64,000 nucleotides of DNA from NCBI GenBank assembly GCA_937923345.1, contig CAKZVJ010000042.1, positions 26,275-90,274 of the forward strand, given 5' to 3'. This DNA comes from an uncultured Saprospiraceae bacterium. GTDB lineage: Bacteria; Bacteroidota; Bacteroidia; Chitinophagales; Saprospiraceae. The notes under the pieces were generated by a model, which was not told where the DNA came from, made no database searches, and saw only the letters and a list, made by a program, of their open reading frames with translations. This document shows positions 45,194 to 53,917 of this stretch, piece by piece. A program made the translations under genes and the position numbers. Position 1 is the stretch's first letter. Each line of letters opens with the position of its first letter.

Positions 45194-45790
45194 ATGTTTT
45201 CATTTGACAAAGCGTATATTTTAGAGAATGAAAGGGCCAAATTGATTCCTTTGGAGGAAGATGATCTGAATCTTTTGATGCCCTATTCTATGAATGAACC
45301 AAACTTGTGGCAGTACAGTCTGCAATCTGCTGCTGGCAAAGCCAACATGAAAAAGTATATATCTTATGCCCTCCAAAAAAGACTAGAAAAGGATAGTTAC
45401 CCCTTTGTAATTTTGGATAAGAATACTAATACTATAGCGGGGAGTACTAGATTTTACGATTTTCAAGATTACCATAAATCAGTACAGCTTGGTTTTACAT
45501 GGTTAGGTAAAAAATATCAAGGAACTGGGCTTAATAGATTTTGCAAATTATTGATGCTCAATTTTGCTTTTAATACCATGCAAGTTGAGCGAGTAGAGTT
45601 TCGAGCGGATGCTACCAATCATACATCAGTCAAAGCTATGAAAGCCATAGGCTGTACAGAGGAAGGCGTATTGAGAAGCAATTGTACCGCTCCTGATGGT
45701 AGAAGAGACAGTATTATATTAAGTATTTTAAGAAGTGAATGGTTCTCTAACAAGAAAGACGATTTAGAGAAAAAGTGTTATTTAAAGTAG
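45194..45790 (+). CDS. GNAT-family N-acetyltransferase (RimJ/RimL type)
   Basis: The 198-residue protein has the acetyltransferase layout of the RimJ/RimL group: RAKLIPLEEDDLNLL at the start, a beta strand with LGFTWLGKKYQGTGLNRFCKLL that includes the acetyl-CoA-binding loop, and VERVEFRADATNHTSVKAMKAIGCTE. It probably acetylates a protein N terminus or small amine; the substrate is not predictable. It forms a pair with the VOC gene, and its last 13 bases overlap the convergent fructosamine kinase-like gene. Confidence 0.9.
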   Translation: MFSFDKAYILENERAKLIPLEEDDLNLLMPYSMNEPNLWQYSLQSAAGKANMKKYISYALQKRLEKDSYPFVILDKNTNTIAGSTRFYDFQDYHKSVQLGFTWLGKKYQGTGLNRFCKLLMLNFAFNTMQVERVEFRADATNHTSVKAMKAIGCTEEGVLRSNCTAPDGRRDSIILSILRSEWFSNKKDDLEKKCYLK

Positions 45791-46626
45791 TTTGCAACAA
45801 TCTTCATGACATCATTTTTATATCCAATACCAAACATATTGAGATGCGCTAAAAGGAAATACAAATGGTAGATATCTAAGCGATTTTTCCAACCTTCAGC
45901 TAAGGGATATGCCTCATTATACGCCTCATAAAAAATATTATCAAACTTTCCGAATAAGGTCGACATCGCAATGTCCATCTCTCTATGCGCATAAGATACA
46001 CAAGGATCCACAAAGTAGGCATTGCTGTCAGTATCTGCCAAAATGTTTCCAGACCACAAGTCCCCATGTATCAAACTAGCTAATTCCTTAGGACAGACTT
46101 CTTTTATTTTTTTAGCAAGTGTTTCCGATTTGGGAACTTCGGTACCGTGTAATAAAGATTTATCAACGGCCATTTTGAACTGAGGTAGCAACCTTTGCTC
46201 GACGAAAAAATTTTCCCAAGTAGATCTAGGTTCATTGTGCTGAATCAATGTACCGATATAATTGTGATGATCAAAACCATATTGGTTGGAAGTAACTCTA
46301 TGCACCGCTGCCAGCTCAACACCTAGTTTTTCCCAAAAAAAACGAGTCTTTCTAGCAGACTTTACCCAAGATAACAATAAAACTTTAGGAGCGCTTCCAA
46401 TATACTCAGGTGTAGTACAATACCTGCCTATAGTACGCAATCCAATTTGTTCCTTGTGTAATAAATCCTTACCTACTTGGGTCTCATTGGTTTTGCAGAA
46501 ATAGTTGTTTTGTTTGGTTTCAATCTGGTAGGCTTGATTTGTATCTCCACCAGTTAAAGGCTTTATATCTGTCACAGATTCGTTTATTAAATCTTCGCAG
46601 ATAATCTTCAATTCAATTTGATCCAC
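45778..46626 (-). CDS. Fructosamine kinase family protein
   Basis: The 282-residue protein belongs to the fructosamine kinase/APH-like fold: TPLTGG-like DIKPLTGGDTNQAYQIET at the nucleotide loop, catalytic LIHGDLWSGNILAD, and YFVDPCVSYAHREMD with the metal-binding Asp. Such kinases phosphorylate Amadori products on glycated protein or free amino acids and so start deglycation. The start is GTG at 46626, sharing one base with the LytTR regulator stop, so it is coupled to the two-component genes. Confidence 0.88.
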   Translation of the reverse strand: MDQIELKIICEDLINESVTDIKPLTGGDTNQAYQIETKQNNYFCKTNETQVGKDLLHKEQIGLRTIGRYCTTPEYIGSAPKVLLLSWVKSARKTRFFWEKLGVELAAVHRVTSNQYGFDHHNYIGTLIQHNEPRSTWENFFVEQRLLPQFKMAVDKSLLHGTEVPKSETLAKKIKEVCPKELASLIHGDLWSGNILADTDSNAYFVDPCVSYAHREMDIAMSTLFGKFDNIFYEAYNEAYPLAEGWKNRLDIYHLYFLLAHLNMFGIGYKNDVMKIVANYFK

Positions 46627-47342
46627 TAAATACGTTTACTATTGATGATGCTTAAAATTTGGTCTTTATAATTCTTTCCAACGGGAATTATTTTAGGGGC
46701 GCCCTTTTCAGTAACCTCTATACTGTTTCCTACTAATGCGTCAATTTTATCTATTGCAACAATGTAAGAACGATGTATTCGCTTAAATAAATTTTCTGGT
46801 AACTTAGCTTCAAGACTTTTCATAGTTTGCAGCGTAATTACCTTATTACTGGCCATACGTATAATAACGTAGTCCTTTAATCCTTCAATGTAAATGATAT
46901 CATCGTACTTGATTTTAACCAATTTCTTGTCAGATTTTACAAAGATAAAATCTTCTCCATCATTAGCAAGTGTATTGCCATTTTCTCGGCCTAAAATTTC
47001 CTCTGCTTTGCCAATGGCCTTCATGAATCTATCAAGAGGAATAGGCTTCACAAGATAATCTACTGCATCCAACTCAAACCCTTCAACAGCATGATTAGGA
47101 AGTGCGGTGGTAAAGATAGCCAGAGGGGGGTTACTCAAGGACTTAAGAAACTCAATACCACTAATTTGAGGCATATGAATATCTAAAAAGATTAGGTCTA
47201 CATCATGCTGTTTTAAAGCTACTCCTCCTTCAATTGCATTGGCGCAGGTAGCCACCAAATTAAGTTGCGGAAGCTTTGCAATGTAGCTTTCAAGTATTTC
47301 CTGAGCCAAGGGTTCGTCTTCGACAATTATTACATTGATCAT
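46626..47342 (-). CDS. LytTR-type response regulator
   Basis: The 238-residue protein has an N-terminal receiver domain (VIIVEDEPLAQEIL, phospho-acceptor Asp54 in LIFLDIHMPQ, Lys in DYLVKPIP) and a C-terminal LytTR DNA-binding domain (DIIYIEGLKDYVIIRM, then LFKRIHRSYIVAI). It is the partner of the LytS-like kinase 12 bases upstream. The targets are not known; an imperfect or perfect inverted repeat upstream of the kinase may be an operator. Confidence 0.93.
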   Translation of the reverse strand: MINVIIVEDEPLAQEILESYIAKLPQLNLVATCANAIEGGVALKQHDVDLIFLDIHMPQISGIEFLKSLSNPPLAIFTTALPNHAVEGFELDAVDYLVKPIPLDRFMKAIGKAEEILGRENGNTLANDGEDFIFVKSDKKLVKIKYDDIIYIEGLKDYVIIRMASNKVITLQTMKSLEAKLPENLFKRIHRSYIVAIDKIDALVGNSIEVTEKGAPKIIPVGKNYKDQILSIINSKRI

Positions 47343-47354
47343 CTAATATTAATT

Positions 47355-48365
47355 TTAAAGCGTTAAATCTAAGGTAACTTTATATACATTAGGACTATTG
47401 CTGATAGTCAATTTATGTTTATTGGGATATAATATCTTGAGTCTTCGATCTAAATTGGTCAAGCCAATACCACCAGATTTGAGTCGATGATTAGCTGTTG
47501 GAATAGTATCCGTTTTATTATTTTCAACGGTGAATTGTAATTGATCCTTTTCCTTCATCGTTAGAACCACGTTCACATATCCGTTTTTTATCGTTTTTGA
47601 AGCTCCATGTTTGAAACTGTTTTCTAAAAAAGGAACGAACAAAAGTGGTGCAATGGTCTCTCCATTCACCTCTCCCTCTATATCAAAATTGATACTTATT
47701 TTTCCTCCATGACGGAGCTGCTCTAAAGAAAGATAATTCTGAATATAGTGTACCTCTTTGGACAAGGGTACAAGTTTTTCATTGCACTCATACAACATAT
47801 ATCGCAACATCTCTGAGAGTTTAACCACTATCTCTGGCGCATCATCAGATTTTTTGAGTGTCAATGCATATATACTATTTAGGGTATTGAATAAAAAGTG
47901 CGGGTTGATCTGAGATTTTAAAAATCTGAGTTCGGATTGAATATTTTGATTTTCAAGGATGGTACGCTCTCTTTGGTGCTGCATCCAATCCATGATGATA
48001 CTCACCAAGGTAGATCCAAATGCAATGAAAAGATTAGCCAGATAAAAGTAATGCTGCTGTGAAATCAGCCCGCTTTGCTTTATCTCATCTCCTGTAAACA
48101 ACATGTGGAAGGCAAACAGCTTGATAGGGGTAATAAACAGAGCCACTGCAACCAGCAGAATTAAGAAGGTGAATATTTTCTTCTTTTTGAGAAAATGTGG
48201 AATCAGATAAAGGACATTGATATATACTATGATAGCATAAAAAACGATGTTGGTGAAAACACTCAACAGCTTATCCATCAGCCCATCATCTCCTTTCTCT
48301 AGAATAAAGAGGAGAATAAAGAAACTGATCCAAAAGAAACTATGGTATACTTTTCTTTGGGTCAA
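47355..48365 (-). CDS. LytS-type sensor histidine kinase (start uncertain)
   Basis: The protein has four hydrophobic helices, then the His_kinase region FLKSQINPHFLFNTLNSIYAL with the phospho-accepting His, and an ATPase domain with VPFLENSFKHGA and GGIGLTNLDRRL. I place the start at a TTG at 48365, giving (M)TQRKVYHSFFWISFF, the typical family beginning. The frame stays open to an ATG at 48650, but that codon lies inside the stem of structured repeat S2, so the extra 95 residues would be partly repeat-encoded. TTG at 48413 is a further option. It forms an operon with the LytTR regulator and the fructosamine kinase-like gene. Confidence 0.8.
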   Translation of the reverse strand: MTQRKVYHSFFWISFFILLFILEKGDDGLMDKLLSVFTNIVFYAIIVYINVLYLIPHFLKKKKIFTFLILLVAVALFITPIKLFAFHMLFTGDEIKQSGLISQQHYFYLANLFIAFGSTLVSIIMDWMQHQRERTILENQNIQSELRFLKSQINPHFLFNTLNSIYALTLKKSDDAPEIVVKLSEMLRYMLYECNEKLVPLSKEVHYIQNYLSLEQLRHGGKISINFDIEGEVNGETIAPLLFVPFLENSFKHGASKTIKNGYVNVVLTMKEKDQLQFTVENNKTDTIPTANHRLKSGGIGLTNLDRRLKILYPNKHKLTISNSPNVYKVTLDLTL

Positions 48366-48401
48366 AAACGCATAAATCGCATTTCTATTGAATATCTGAT
48401 T

Positions 48402-48414
48402 ATTGTCTGACAAT
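48402..48414. promoter_or_regulatory. Inverted repeat upstream of the sensor kinase, possible operator
   Basis: ATTGTC-T-GACAAT is a perfect 6-base inverted repeat 37 bases before the proposed TTG start. It may be a regulator site or chance. Confidence 0.25.
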
Positions 48415-48544
48415 ACACTTATTATTGAAGCATGAATCAAATATGCACAAACTATTATGAAAAGATAACATAATTCGATTAAAGAGGATGAATTCAAGAT
48501 AAAGAGAGGATAATCATGCCAGCAATCATCTAAGCTAGAGCATA

Positions 48545-48735
48545 ATAGAAAAATGTCGCGACATGCCGTAGGCATCAAAGCTAGTCGGGCGGAGCACGAA
48601 AGAGCAAAGGATAGAAACGGCATCCAGCGCAGAGATATGAATATTTTCATTCATATCTCTGCGCTGGATATAGTGTAAAGCCTGGTCTCGTCCTGATGTA
48701 GGCGCTAGCCGAAATCAGGATCGGGATGCTCCCTA
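48545..48735 (+). repeat. Structured hairpin element, copy S2
   Basis: GC-rich element between the divergent sensor kinase and PTPS genes. Left part: CGGAGCACGAAAGAGCAAAGG and ATAGAAACGG. Then comes a perfect 21-base stem, 48622-48642 with 48649-48669, and a 6-base loop, followed by ATAGTGTAAAGCCTGGTC. A second hairpin, CCTGAT with ATCAGG, lies at about 48692-48720. The stem sequence has no similarity to those of S1, S3 or S4. Confidence 0.75.
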
Positions 48736-48810
48736 CTCATGGAAAACAATAAAATCTTATAAAGGTCAATAAAATAGTTTATTTTCGCGCGGCAAAAGAA
48801 TATACTTAAA

Positions 48811-49218
48811 ATGGTTTTTTTAACAAGAAGGTCGCGATTCAACGCTGCGCATAAGCTATGGGTAAAAGATTGGTCAGACGAGAAGAATATGGAAATATTT
48901 GGAAAATGTGCAAATCCAAACTTTCATGGCCACAACTATACTTTATATGTCACTGTCAAAGGGGAGCCTGATCCAGTCACTGGAATGTTAATCAATGCCA
49001 AGGATCTTGCTGCAATAATCAAAGGCGAAGTGATTGATAAACTGGACCATAAAAACCTAAATCTTGATGTGCCTTTTATACCTGAAGGTATGCAAACTAC
49101 TTGTGAAAATTTGGCCATAGTTATATGGCAAAGAATACATCCTAAAATACAACAATGTCAGTTACACTGTGTTAGACTCGAGGAAACGGAGAATATCTAT
49201 ACAGAATATTTTGGCTAA
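48811..49218 (+). CDS. 6-pyruvoyltetrahydropterin synthase-like protein, eukaryote-type active site
   Basis: The 135-residue protein belongs to the PTPS/QueD family. Zinc ligands are His14, His39 and His41; the catalytic Cys is C33 in GKCANPNFHGHNY. The spacing Cys-x5-HGH is that of animal PTPS; E. coli QueD has Cys-x3-HGH. Other blocks (DPVTGMLINAKDLA, LDHKNLNLDVPF, ENLAIVIW) also recall animal PTPS. folE starts 13 bases downstream, so the pair would convert GTP via dihydroneopterin triphosphate to 6-pyruvoyltetrahydropterin and suggests tetrahydrobiopterin-like cofactor synthesis more than queuosine. Confidence 0.9.
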   Translation: MVFLTRRSRFNAAHKLWVKDWSDEKNMEIFGKCANPNFHGHNYTLYVTVKGEPDPVTGMLINAKDLAAIIKGEVIDKLDHKNLNLDVPFIPEGMQTTCENLAIVIWQRIHPKIQQCQLHCVRLEETENIYTEYFG

Positions 49219-49231
49219 ATAAAACACAGAA

Positions 49232-49828
49232 ATGGCATACAAAAAAACAGAAGAATACGACAAAAAAACAACTAAAGTACTAAGCAAGGTATACAATACT
49301 TTGTTAGACCAAATAGGAGAAGATCCAAAAAGAGAGGGATTGCTAAAAACACCAGAAAGAGCTGCTAAAGCAATGCAATTTCTAACCCAAGGATATGAAA
49401 TGGATCCTAAGGCAATCCTGAAGGGTGCCATGTTTAAAGAAGATTATAGCGAAATGGTTGTAGTCAAAGACATAGAAGTATACTCCATGTGTGAGCACCA
49501 TATGCTGCCATTTTTCGGTAAGGCGCATGTAGCATATATTCCTAATGGGCATATCGTAGGCTTGAGTAAAATCCCTAGAATAATAGATGTGTTTTCTAGA
49601 AGACTGCAGGTACAAGAGCGACTCACGGATGACATACTTCACTGTATCCAGGACACATTAAAACCGCACGGAGCAGCTGTAGTTATAGAGGCAAGACACA
49701 TGTGCATGATGATGCGTGGTGTACAAAAACAAAACTCCGTAACCACAACTTCTGCCTTTACAGGACAGTTTGAAAAAGAGGAGACTCGCTCGGAGTTTCT
49801 AAACCTAGTGAGCGCAAAACTTCATTGA
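49232..49828 (+). CDS. folE: GTP cyclohydrolase I
   Basis: FolE converts GTP to 7,8-dihydroneopterin triphosphate for folate or biopterin. The 198-residue protein has [19 protein letters not shown] near the start, the zinc Cys/His in [39 protein letters not shown], and the second zinc Cys in [17 protein letters not shown]. Length is normal. It is directly downstream of the PTPS gene and upstream of fabD (51-base gap). Confidence 0.97.
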   Translation: MAYKKTEEYDKKTTKVLSKVYNTLLDQIGEDPKREGLLKTPERAAKAMQFLTQGYEMDPKAILKGAMFKEDYSEMVVVKDIEVYSMCEHHMLPFFGKAHVAYIPNGHIVGLSKIPRIIDVFSRRLQVQERLTDDILHCIQDTLKPHGAAVVIEARHMCMMMRGVQKQNSVTTTSAFTGQFEKEETRSEFLNLVSAKLH

Positions 49829-49879
49829 CAAATAGAGGCTACATAAATCAAAACAACATAACGAAAACACATTAATACT

Positions 49880-50758
49880 ATGAGGGCATTTTTATTTCCA
49901 GGCCAAGGCTCCCAATTTGAAGGGATGGGACTAGATCTTTTTGAATCCAATCCTCTAGCAAAGGAGGTTTTTAAAAAGGCGGATGATATACTTGGTTTTT
50001 CCTTATCTGAAATCATGTTTCGTGGATCTGAGGAAGAATTGAAAGCTACTAATGTAACCCAGCCAGCAGTATTTTTACACTCGATGGTCAAGTTTCAATG
50101 TGCAGAAGCATTAGGCAAACCCGATGCGGTAGCTGGGCATTCTTTAGGCGAATTCTCTGCATTAGTTGCAGCTGGAGTAATGAGCTTTGAAGATGCATTG
50201 AACTTAGTAGCAAAGCGGGCCCTCGAAATGCAAAAAGCATGCACTTTGACGGAATCAACTATGGCTGCTATAGTAGGAATGGAAGATGAAGCAGTCGAGA
50301 AGGTATGCGCTGGTATAGATGACACCATTGTGGCAGCTAACTACAATTGTCCTGGTCAGCTGGTCATCTCAGGTACCAAGCCAGCTGTGGCACAAGCTAT
50401 AGAACAATTGAAGGAGCAAGGAGCAAGAATGGCGATTGAGTTATCAGTAGGTGGCGCTTTTCATAGTCCTCTCATGGAGCCAGCAAGAGAGGGCTTACAG
50501 ACAGCTATAGAAAATACAGCTTTCAACACTCCAATATGCCCCATCTACCAAAATGTAGACGGTGTAGCCGAAAGCGACCCTAATCGAATGAAAGACAAGC
50601 TCATACAGCAATTAACTGCACCCGTTCAATGGACTTCAACTCTGCAAAATATGCTACAAGATGGGTACGACCACTTTCTAGAAATAGGCGGTAAAGGCAA
50701 TGTACTGAGAGGCATGCTCAAAAGAATAGATCGTAAAGTCCCCTCTGAGGCAGTATAA
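49880..50758 (+). CDS. fabD: Malonyl-CoA:ACP transacylase
   Basis: FabD moves malonyl groups from CoA to acyl carrier protein for fatty acid elongation. The 292-residue protein starts MRAFLFPGQGSQFEGMG and has the nucleophile Ser88 in AGHSLGEFSAL, the partner His in SVGGAFHSPLM, and the family block YNCPGQLVISG. No other fab gene is adjacent. Confidence 0.96.
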   Translation: MRAFLFPGQGSQFEGMGLDLFESNPLAKEVFKKADDILGFSLSEIMFRGSEEELKATNVTQPAVFLHSMVKFQCAEALGKPDAVAGHSLGEFSALVAAGVMSFEDALNLVAKRALEMQKACTLTESTMAAIVGMEDEAVEKVCAGIDDTIVAANYNCPGQLVISGTKPAVAQAIEQLKEQGARMAIELSVGGAFHSPLMEPAREGLQTAIENTAFNTPICPIYQNVDGVAESDPNRMKDKLIQQLTAPVQWTSTLQNMLQDGYDHFLEIGGKGNVLRGMLKRIDRKVPSEAV

Positions 50759-50854
50759 GAAATAAAACTTTAAGGTATAGGAATTCAAGTTGATATTGTG
50801 TAAATTGTCGTTCAAGAACACGCAAGTAACCAAAAGACAAACAACAATTGACCT

Positions 50855-51418
50855 ATGAATTCCGTAGACGTAACAAAAGGTAAAGTGCTCCTTGCAGAGC
50901 CCTTCATGGTGGATACCAACTTCAAACGCACTGCTGTACTATTGTGCGACCACTCAAAGAAGGATGGTACTGTGGGCTTCATCTTGAATAGACAATACAA
51001 AGCTAAGGTAGGTGACTTAGTTCCTGAGCTAGAGGACTTTGACTCGCCGCTATACCTAGGAGGCCCTGTACAAAGAGATACTCTACATTATATCCACAAC
51101 GTTGGTGATTTGCTCGAAGAGAGCCAAGAGGTTGGAGAAGGCGTCTACTGGGGTGGCAACTTCGAAAAGTTGATCTTTCTGATAAACAATAAAGTCATCA
51201 AAACTGAAAATATTCGCTTTTTTCTAGGTTACTCTGGTTGGTCCGCTGAACAGCTGAAAGAAGAGTTTGAACTAGGCTCGTGGGTCACTGCAGATCTAGA
51301 TCACAATTATGTCTTTGGCAATAGAAAAATCGGCAAGTTGTGGGCTCAAATCATGGAAAACAAAGGAGATACTTTTAGTGTCATCGCACAACTTCCTGAC
51401 TACTTTGCATGGAATTAA
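50855..51418 (+). CDS. YqgE/AlgH family protein
   Basis: The 187-residue protein is a clear YqgE/AlgH member: GKVLLAEPFMVDTNFKRTAV at the start, KKDGTVGFILNR, PLYLGGPVQRDTLHYIH, FFLGYSGWSAEQLKEEF and GSWVTADLD. The family fold is known but its function is not firmly assigned. It is in the same direction as fabD with a 96-base gap. Confidence 0.95.
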   Translation: MNSVDVTKGKVLLAEPFMVDTNFKRTAVLLCDHSKKDGTVGFILNRQYKAKVGDLVPELEDFDSPLYLGGPVQRDTLHYIHNVGDLLEESQEVGEGVYWGGNFEKLIFLINNKVIKTENIRFFLGYSGWSAEQLKEEFELGSWVTADLDHNYVFGNRKIGKLWAQIMENKGDTFSVIAQLPDYFAWN

Positions 51419-51461
51419 TCTTAGTGCTTACTATGGCAATGTGGTGCGCTTACAGCCTAAT

Positions 51462-51488
51462 TGCCATCTCAAAGAGGCATTTTTTTTA
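51462..51488 (+). terminator. Possible terminator after the YqgE gene
   Basis: A short bulged stem (TGCC-AT-CTC with GAGGCA) is followed directly by eight T residues. The stem is weak, so confidence is low. Confidence 0.4.
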
Positions 51489-51582
51489 TAGCATTTCTTA
51501 ACTCCTTTACTTTTTTTCTTTCATTTCTTTTTGGAAGTGTTTTCTTTTTGTAAATTGGTTCATAATCAATTCATTATTAGAT

Positions 51583-51717
51583 ATGGCAATGTCAAAAGAA
51601 GCGCGTAGAAAGAAAAAGGAAGCCTACGAAGCCAAACAAGCAAAGCAATTTTGGACTATCGTTATAGCCGTTACACTCATAGTAATGCTACTGCTTTATT
51701 TCGTCGTCTACTCCTAA
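51583..51717 (+). CDS. Small single-span membrane protein, 44 residues
   Basis: The protein has a strongly basic amphipathic N terminus (MAMSKEARRKKKEAYEAK) and one membrane helix (WTIVIAVTLIVMLLLYFVV) near the C terminus. It is too short for most gene callers. Its stop is six bases before the next gene, which supports a real co-transcribed ORF. An alternative ATG two codons in is equally possible. Function unknown. Confidence 0.6.
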   Translation: MAMSKEARRKKKEAYEAKQAKQFWTIVIAVTLIVMLLLYFVVYS

Positions 51718-51723
51718 ATTCCC

Positions 51724-52680
51724 ATGGCAAAAATAGTCGCCTTAGATGGCTACACATTGAATCCAGGTGACCTTTCTTGGGATGGAATTGCTATGCTCGG
51801 CACCCTAGAGGTATACAATAGAAGTACGCTCCTACAGGCTCAAGACCGTGTAGTGGATACAGACATTCTTATTGTCAATAAATTTGAAATAGATGAATCT
51901 TTTTTGAGCCACTGCCCTTCTTTGAAGCTCGTCTGCATATCCGCCACTGGATACAATAATGTAGATATCGAAGCGTGTAAAAAACTCAACATAAAGGTAT
52001 GTAATGTACGTAATTACAGCACAACGGGTGTCGCACAGCACACCTTCGCCATGTTGCTACATTGGCTAAATCAAGTAGGTAAACACAACAATCTTGTAAA
52101 AAAAGGATATTGGTCTATTTGCCCCGATTTCTCCTTTACAGCCAGCCCAATAGAAGAACTGAGTGGTAAGATCTTTGGAATCCTAGGGTACGGCGACATA
52201 GGAAAAAGAGTCGCTCTTATCGCAAGCGCATTTGGGATGAACGTGATAGTGTGTAGAAAATCGGATAAACCAATTCATGAAGAAGGCATCCAAAAAGTGG
52301 ACCTAGATACACTGTTTCAAGAGAGTGATTTTTTGAGTTTGCATGCAAATTTAGATGACAGTACACACGAAATAATTAGTAAAGCATCGCTAACTAAAAT
52401 GAAAGAATCAGCTATTCTTATCAATACCAGCAGAGGTGGCTTGATCAATGAAATAGATCTAGCGGAATGCTTAATAGAGGAGAATATTGCCGCGGCTCTG
52501 TTGGATGTTTTGACGGAAGAACCTGCCCCACTGAATCATCCTTTTTATCAAATTAGAAATTGCAAAATAACTCCCCATCTGGCTTGGGCCTCTGTACAAT
52601 CTAGAGCTCGATTGATGAAAAGTTTAGAAGAAAATATAGCTGGATTTTTATCAGGAAATCCTAAGAACCTAATCAACTAA
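51724..52680 (+). CDS. D-2-hydroxyacid dehydrogenase family protein
   Basis: The 318-residue protein has the NAD-binding domain with GYGDIGKRVA (155-164) and the catalytic Arg237 in NTSRGGLI, Glu near 265 in DVLTEEP and His285 in TPHLAWAS. It belongs to the group that includes glycerate/hydroxypyruvate reductases. The N-terminal MAKIVALDGYTLNPGDLSW is typical of that subgroup. Substrate assignment is tentative. It starts six bases after the small membrane protein and is followed six bases later by the flavoprotein gene. Confidence 0.92.
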   Translation: MAKIVALDGYTLNPGDLSWDGIAMLGTLEVYNRSTLLQAQDRVVDTDILIVNKFEIDESFLSHCPSLKLVCISATGYNNVDIEACKKLNIKVCNVRNYSTTGVAQHTFAMLLHWLNQVGKHNNLVKKGYWSICPDFSFTASPIEELSGKIFGILGYGDIGKRVALIASAFGMNVIVCRKSDKPIHEEGIQKVDLDTLFQESDFLSLHANLDDSTHEIISKASLTKMKESAILINTSRGGLINEIDLAECLIEENIAAALLDVLTEEPAPLNHPFYQIRNCKITPHLAWASVQSRARLMKSLEENIAGFLSGNPKNLIN

Positions 52681-52686
52681 AACAGC

Positions 52687-53910
52687 ATGCATTTTATCAT
52701 AATAGGAGGCGGTTTATCAGGACTAGCTGCAGCTAACACAGTCAGTCAAAATGGGCACACCTTTCAATTGCTCGAAAAGGGAACTGCATTGGGAGGAAGG
52801 GTGCAAACAAGCAAAATAAATGGTCATCTGATAGACCATGGATTTCAGGTTTATCTGCCTCATTATGAAGAGGGTAAGCGTTTTTTCGATTATACAAGCT
52901 TGGAGTTTAAGCCATTTGATCCAGGAGCTTTGGTACTCTATGGCAATGGCAACTATGACACCATAGGCGATCCGCTACGCAAGCCATCTACTGTATTCAA
53001 CACCCTGTTTTCAAAGGTAGGGAGTTTTGGAGACAAACAAAGGTTGTTGAAACTCAGAAAAAAGGCCTATAAATATTGTCAAAATCCAGATAGTGTAGAT
53101 ACTTCTATGTCCACCTACGAATTCTTGACTAAGTTCGGATTTAAAAAAGAAATGATAGCTAATTTTTTCATTCCATTTTTCTCGGGTGTTTTCTTTGATC
53201 CAACCCTAGACACTTCTAGTGCTATGTTTCTTTTTTTATACAACAAGTTTGCATCGAGTCTTGCCAGTGTACCAGCGAAAGGTATGGGCGAATTGAGTAA
53301 TCAGTTGGCGGCTGGCCTACCCCAAGAAAATATACACTTCCAATCAGAAGTAAAATCTATCGCCAAAAAATCTGTACAGGTTGCAGGCGGCAGTAACTAT
53401 CTAGGGGACAAAATAATTCTTGCAGCACCAGATGAAAAACTTTTAAATGAGGCTGCAATAAAAAGGCAGTGGAGATCTTCGCACACCATATATTTTGAAT
53501 CTAGCACATCGCCCCACAACAAGAAGCTGGTTGGCATAGTAGCGAAAAAGAATTCTATCATCAACAATATTTCGGTGATGAGTAATGTCAATTCTAGCTA
53601 TGCGCCAAGTCAAAAACACCAAATAGCGGTAAGTATCTTTGGATCGGAGTTTTCGCAAAGTATTGAGCAACAAATCAAATCCGAATGCAAAAGGTGGTTT
53701 GGCAATACAGTAGATCAATGGGAAGTCATTGACAAACGATTGATCCATCAAGCACTGCCAGATCAGCAGCAAGTAAGCTTTCACTTTGATAAAGCAGCAT
53801 GTAAAAGAGGCGATAATATCTACCGTGCAGGGGATGCGATGCTAAATGGGTCTATAGATGGAGCATTAAAAGCTGGGCGCTTAGCTGCAGAATATGCTAT
53901 GCAGGATTAG
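52687..53910 (+). CDS. FAD-dependent amine oxidase/desaturase-like protein
   Basis: The 407-residue protein begins with a dinucleotide-binding motif (IIGGGLSGLAAANTVSQNG) and the second FAD motif LGGRVQTSKINGHLIDHGFQVY, as in the protoporphyrinogen oxidase/phytoene desaturase/amine oxidase family. The C-terminal FAD contact is YRAGDAMLNGSIDGALKAGRLAAEYAM. The substrate is unknown; a carotenoid or porphyrin is possible but unsupported by neighbours. It ends seven bases from the convergent LolD-like gene. Confidence 0.9.
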   Translation: MHFIIIGGGLSGLAAANTVSQNGHTFQLLEKGTALGGRVQTSKINGHLIDHGFQVYLPHYEEGKRFFDYTSLEFKPFDPGALVLYGNGNYDTIGDPLRKPSTVFNTLFSKVGSFGDKQRLLKLRKKAYKYCQNPDSVDTSMSTYEFLTKFGFKKEMIANFFIPFFSGVFFDPTLDTSSAMFLFLYNKFASSLASVPAKGMGELSNQLAAGLPQENIHFQSEVKSIAKKSVQVAGGSNYLGDKIILAAPDEKLLNEAAIKRQWRSSHTIYFESSTSPHNKKLVGIVAKKNSIINNISVMSNVNSSYAPSQKHQIAVSIFGSEFSQSIEQQIKSECKRWFGNTVDQWEVIDKRLIHQALPDQQQVSFHFDKAACKRGDNIYRAGDAMLNGSIDGALKAGRLAAEYAMQD

Positions 53911-53917
53911 ACCTGAC

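Noticed and set aside
48575..48650. ATG codons at 48650 and 48575 as the sensor-kinase start
   Set aside because: Both are within structured element S2 and would add a non-family N terminus; kept only as alternatives.
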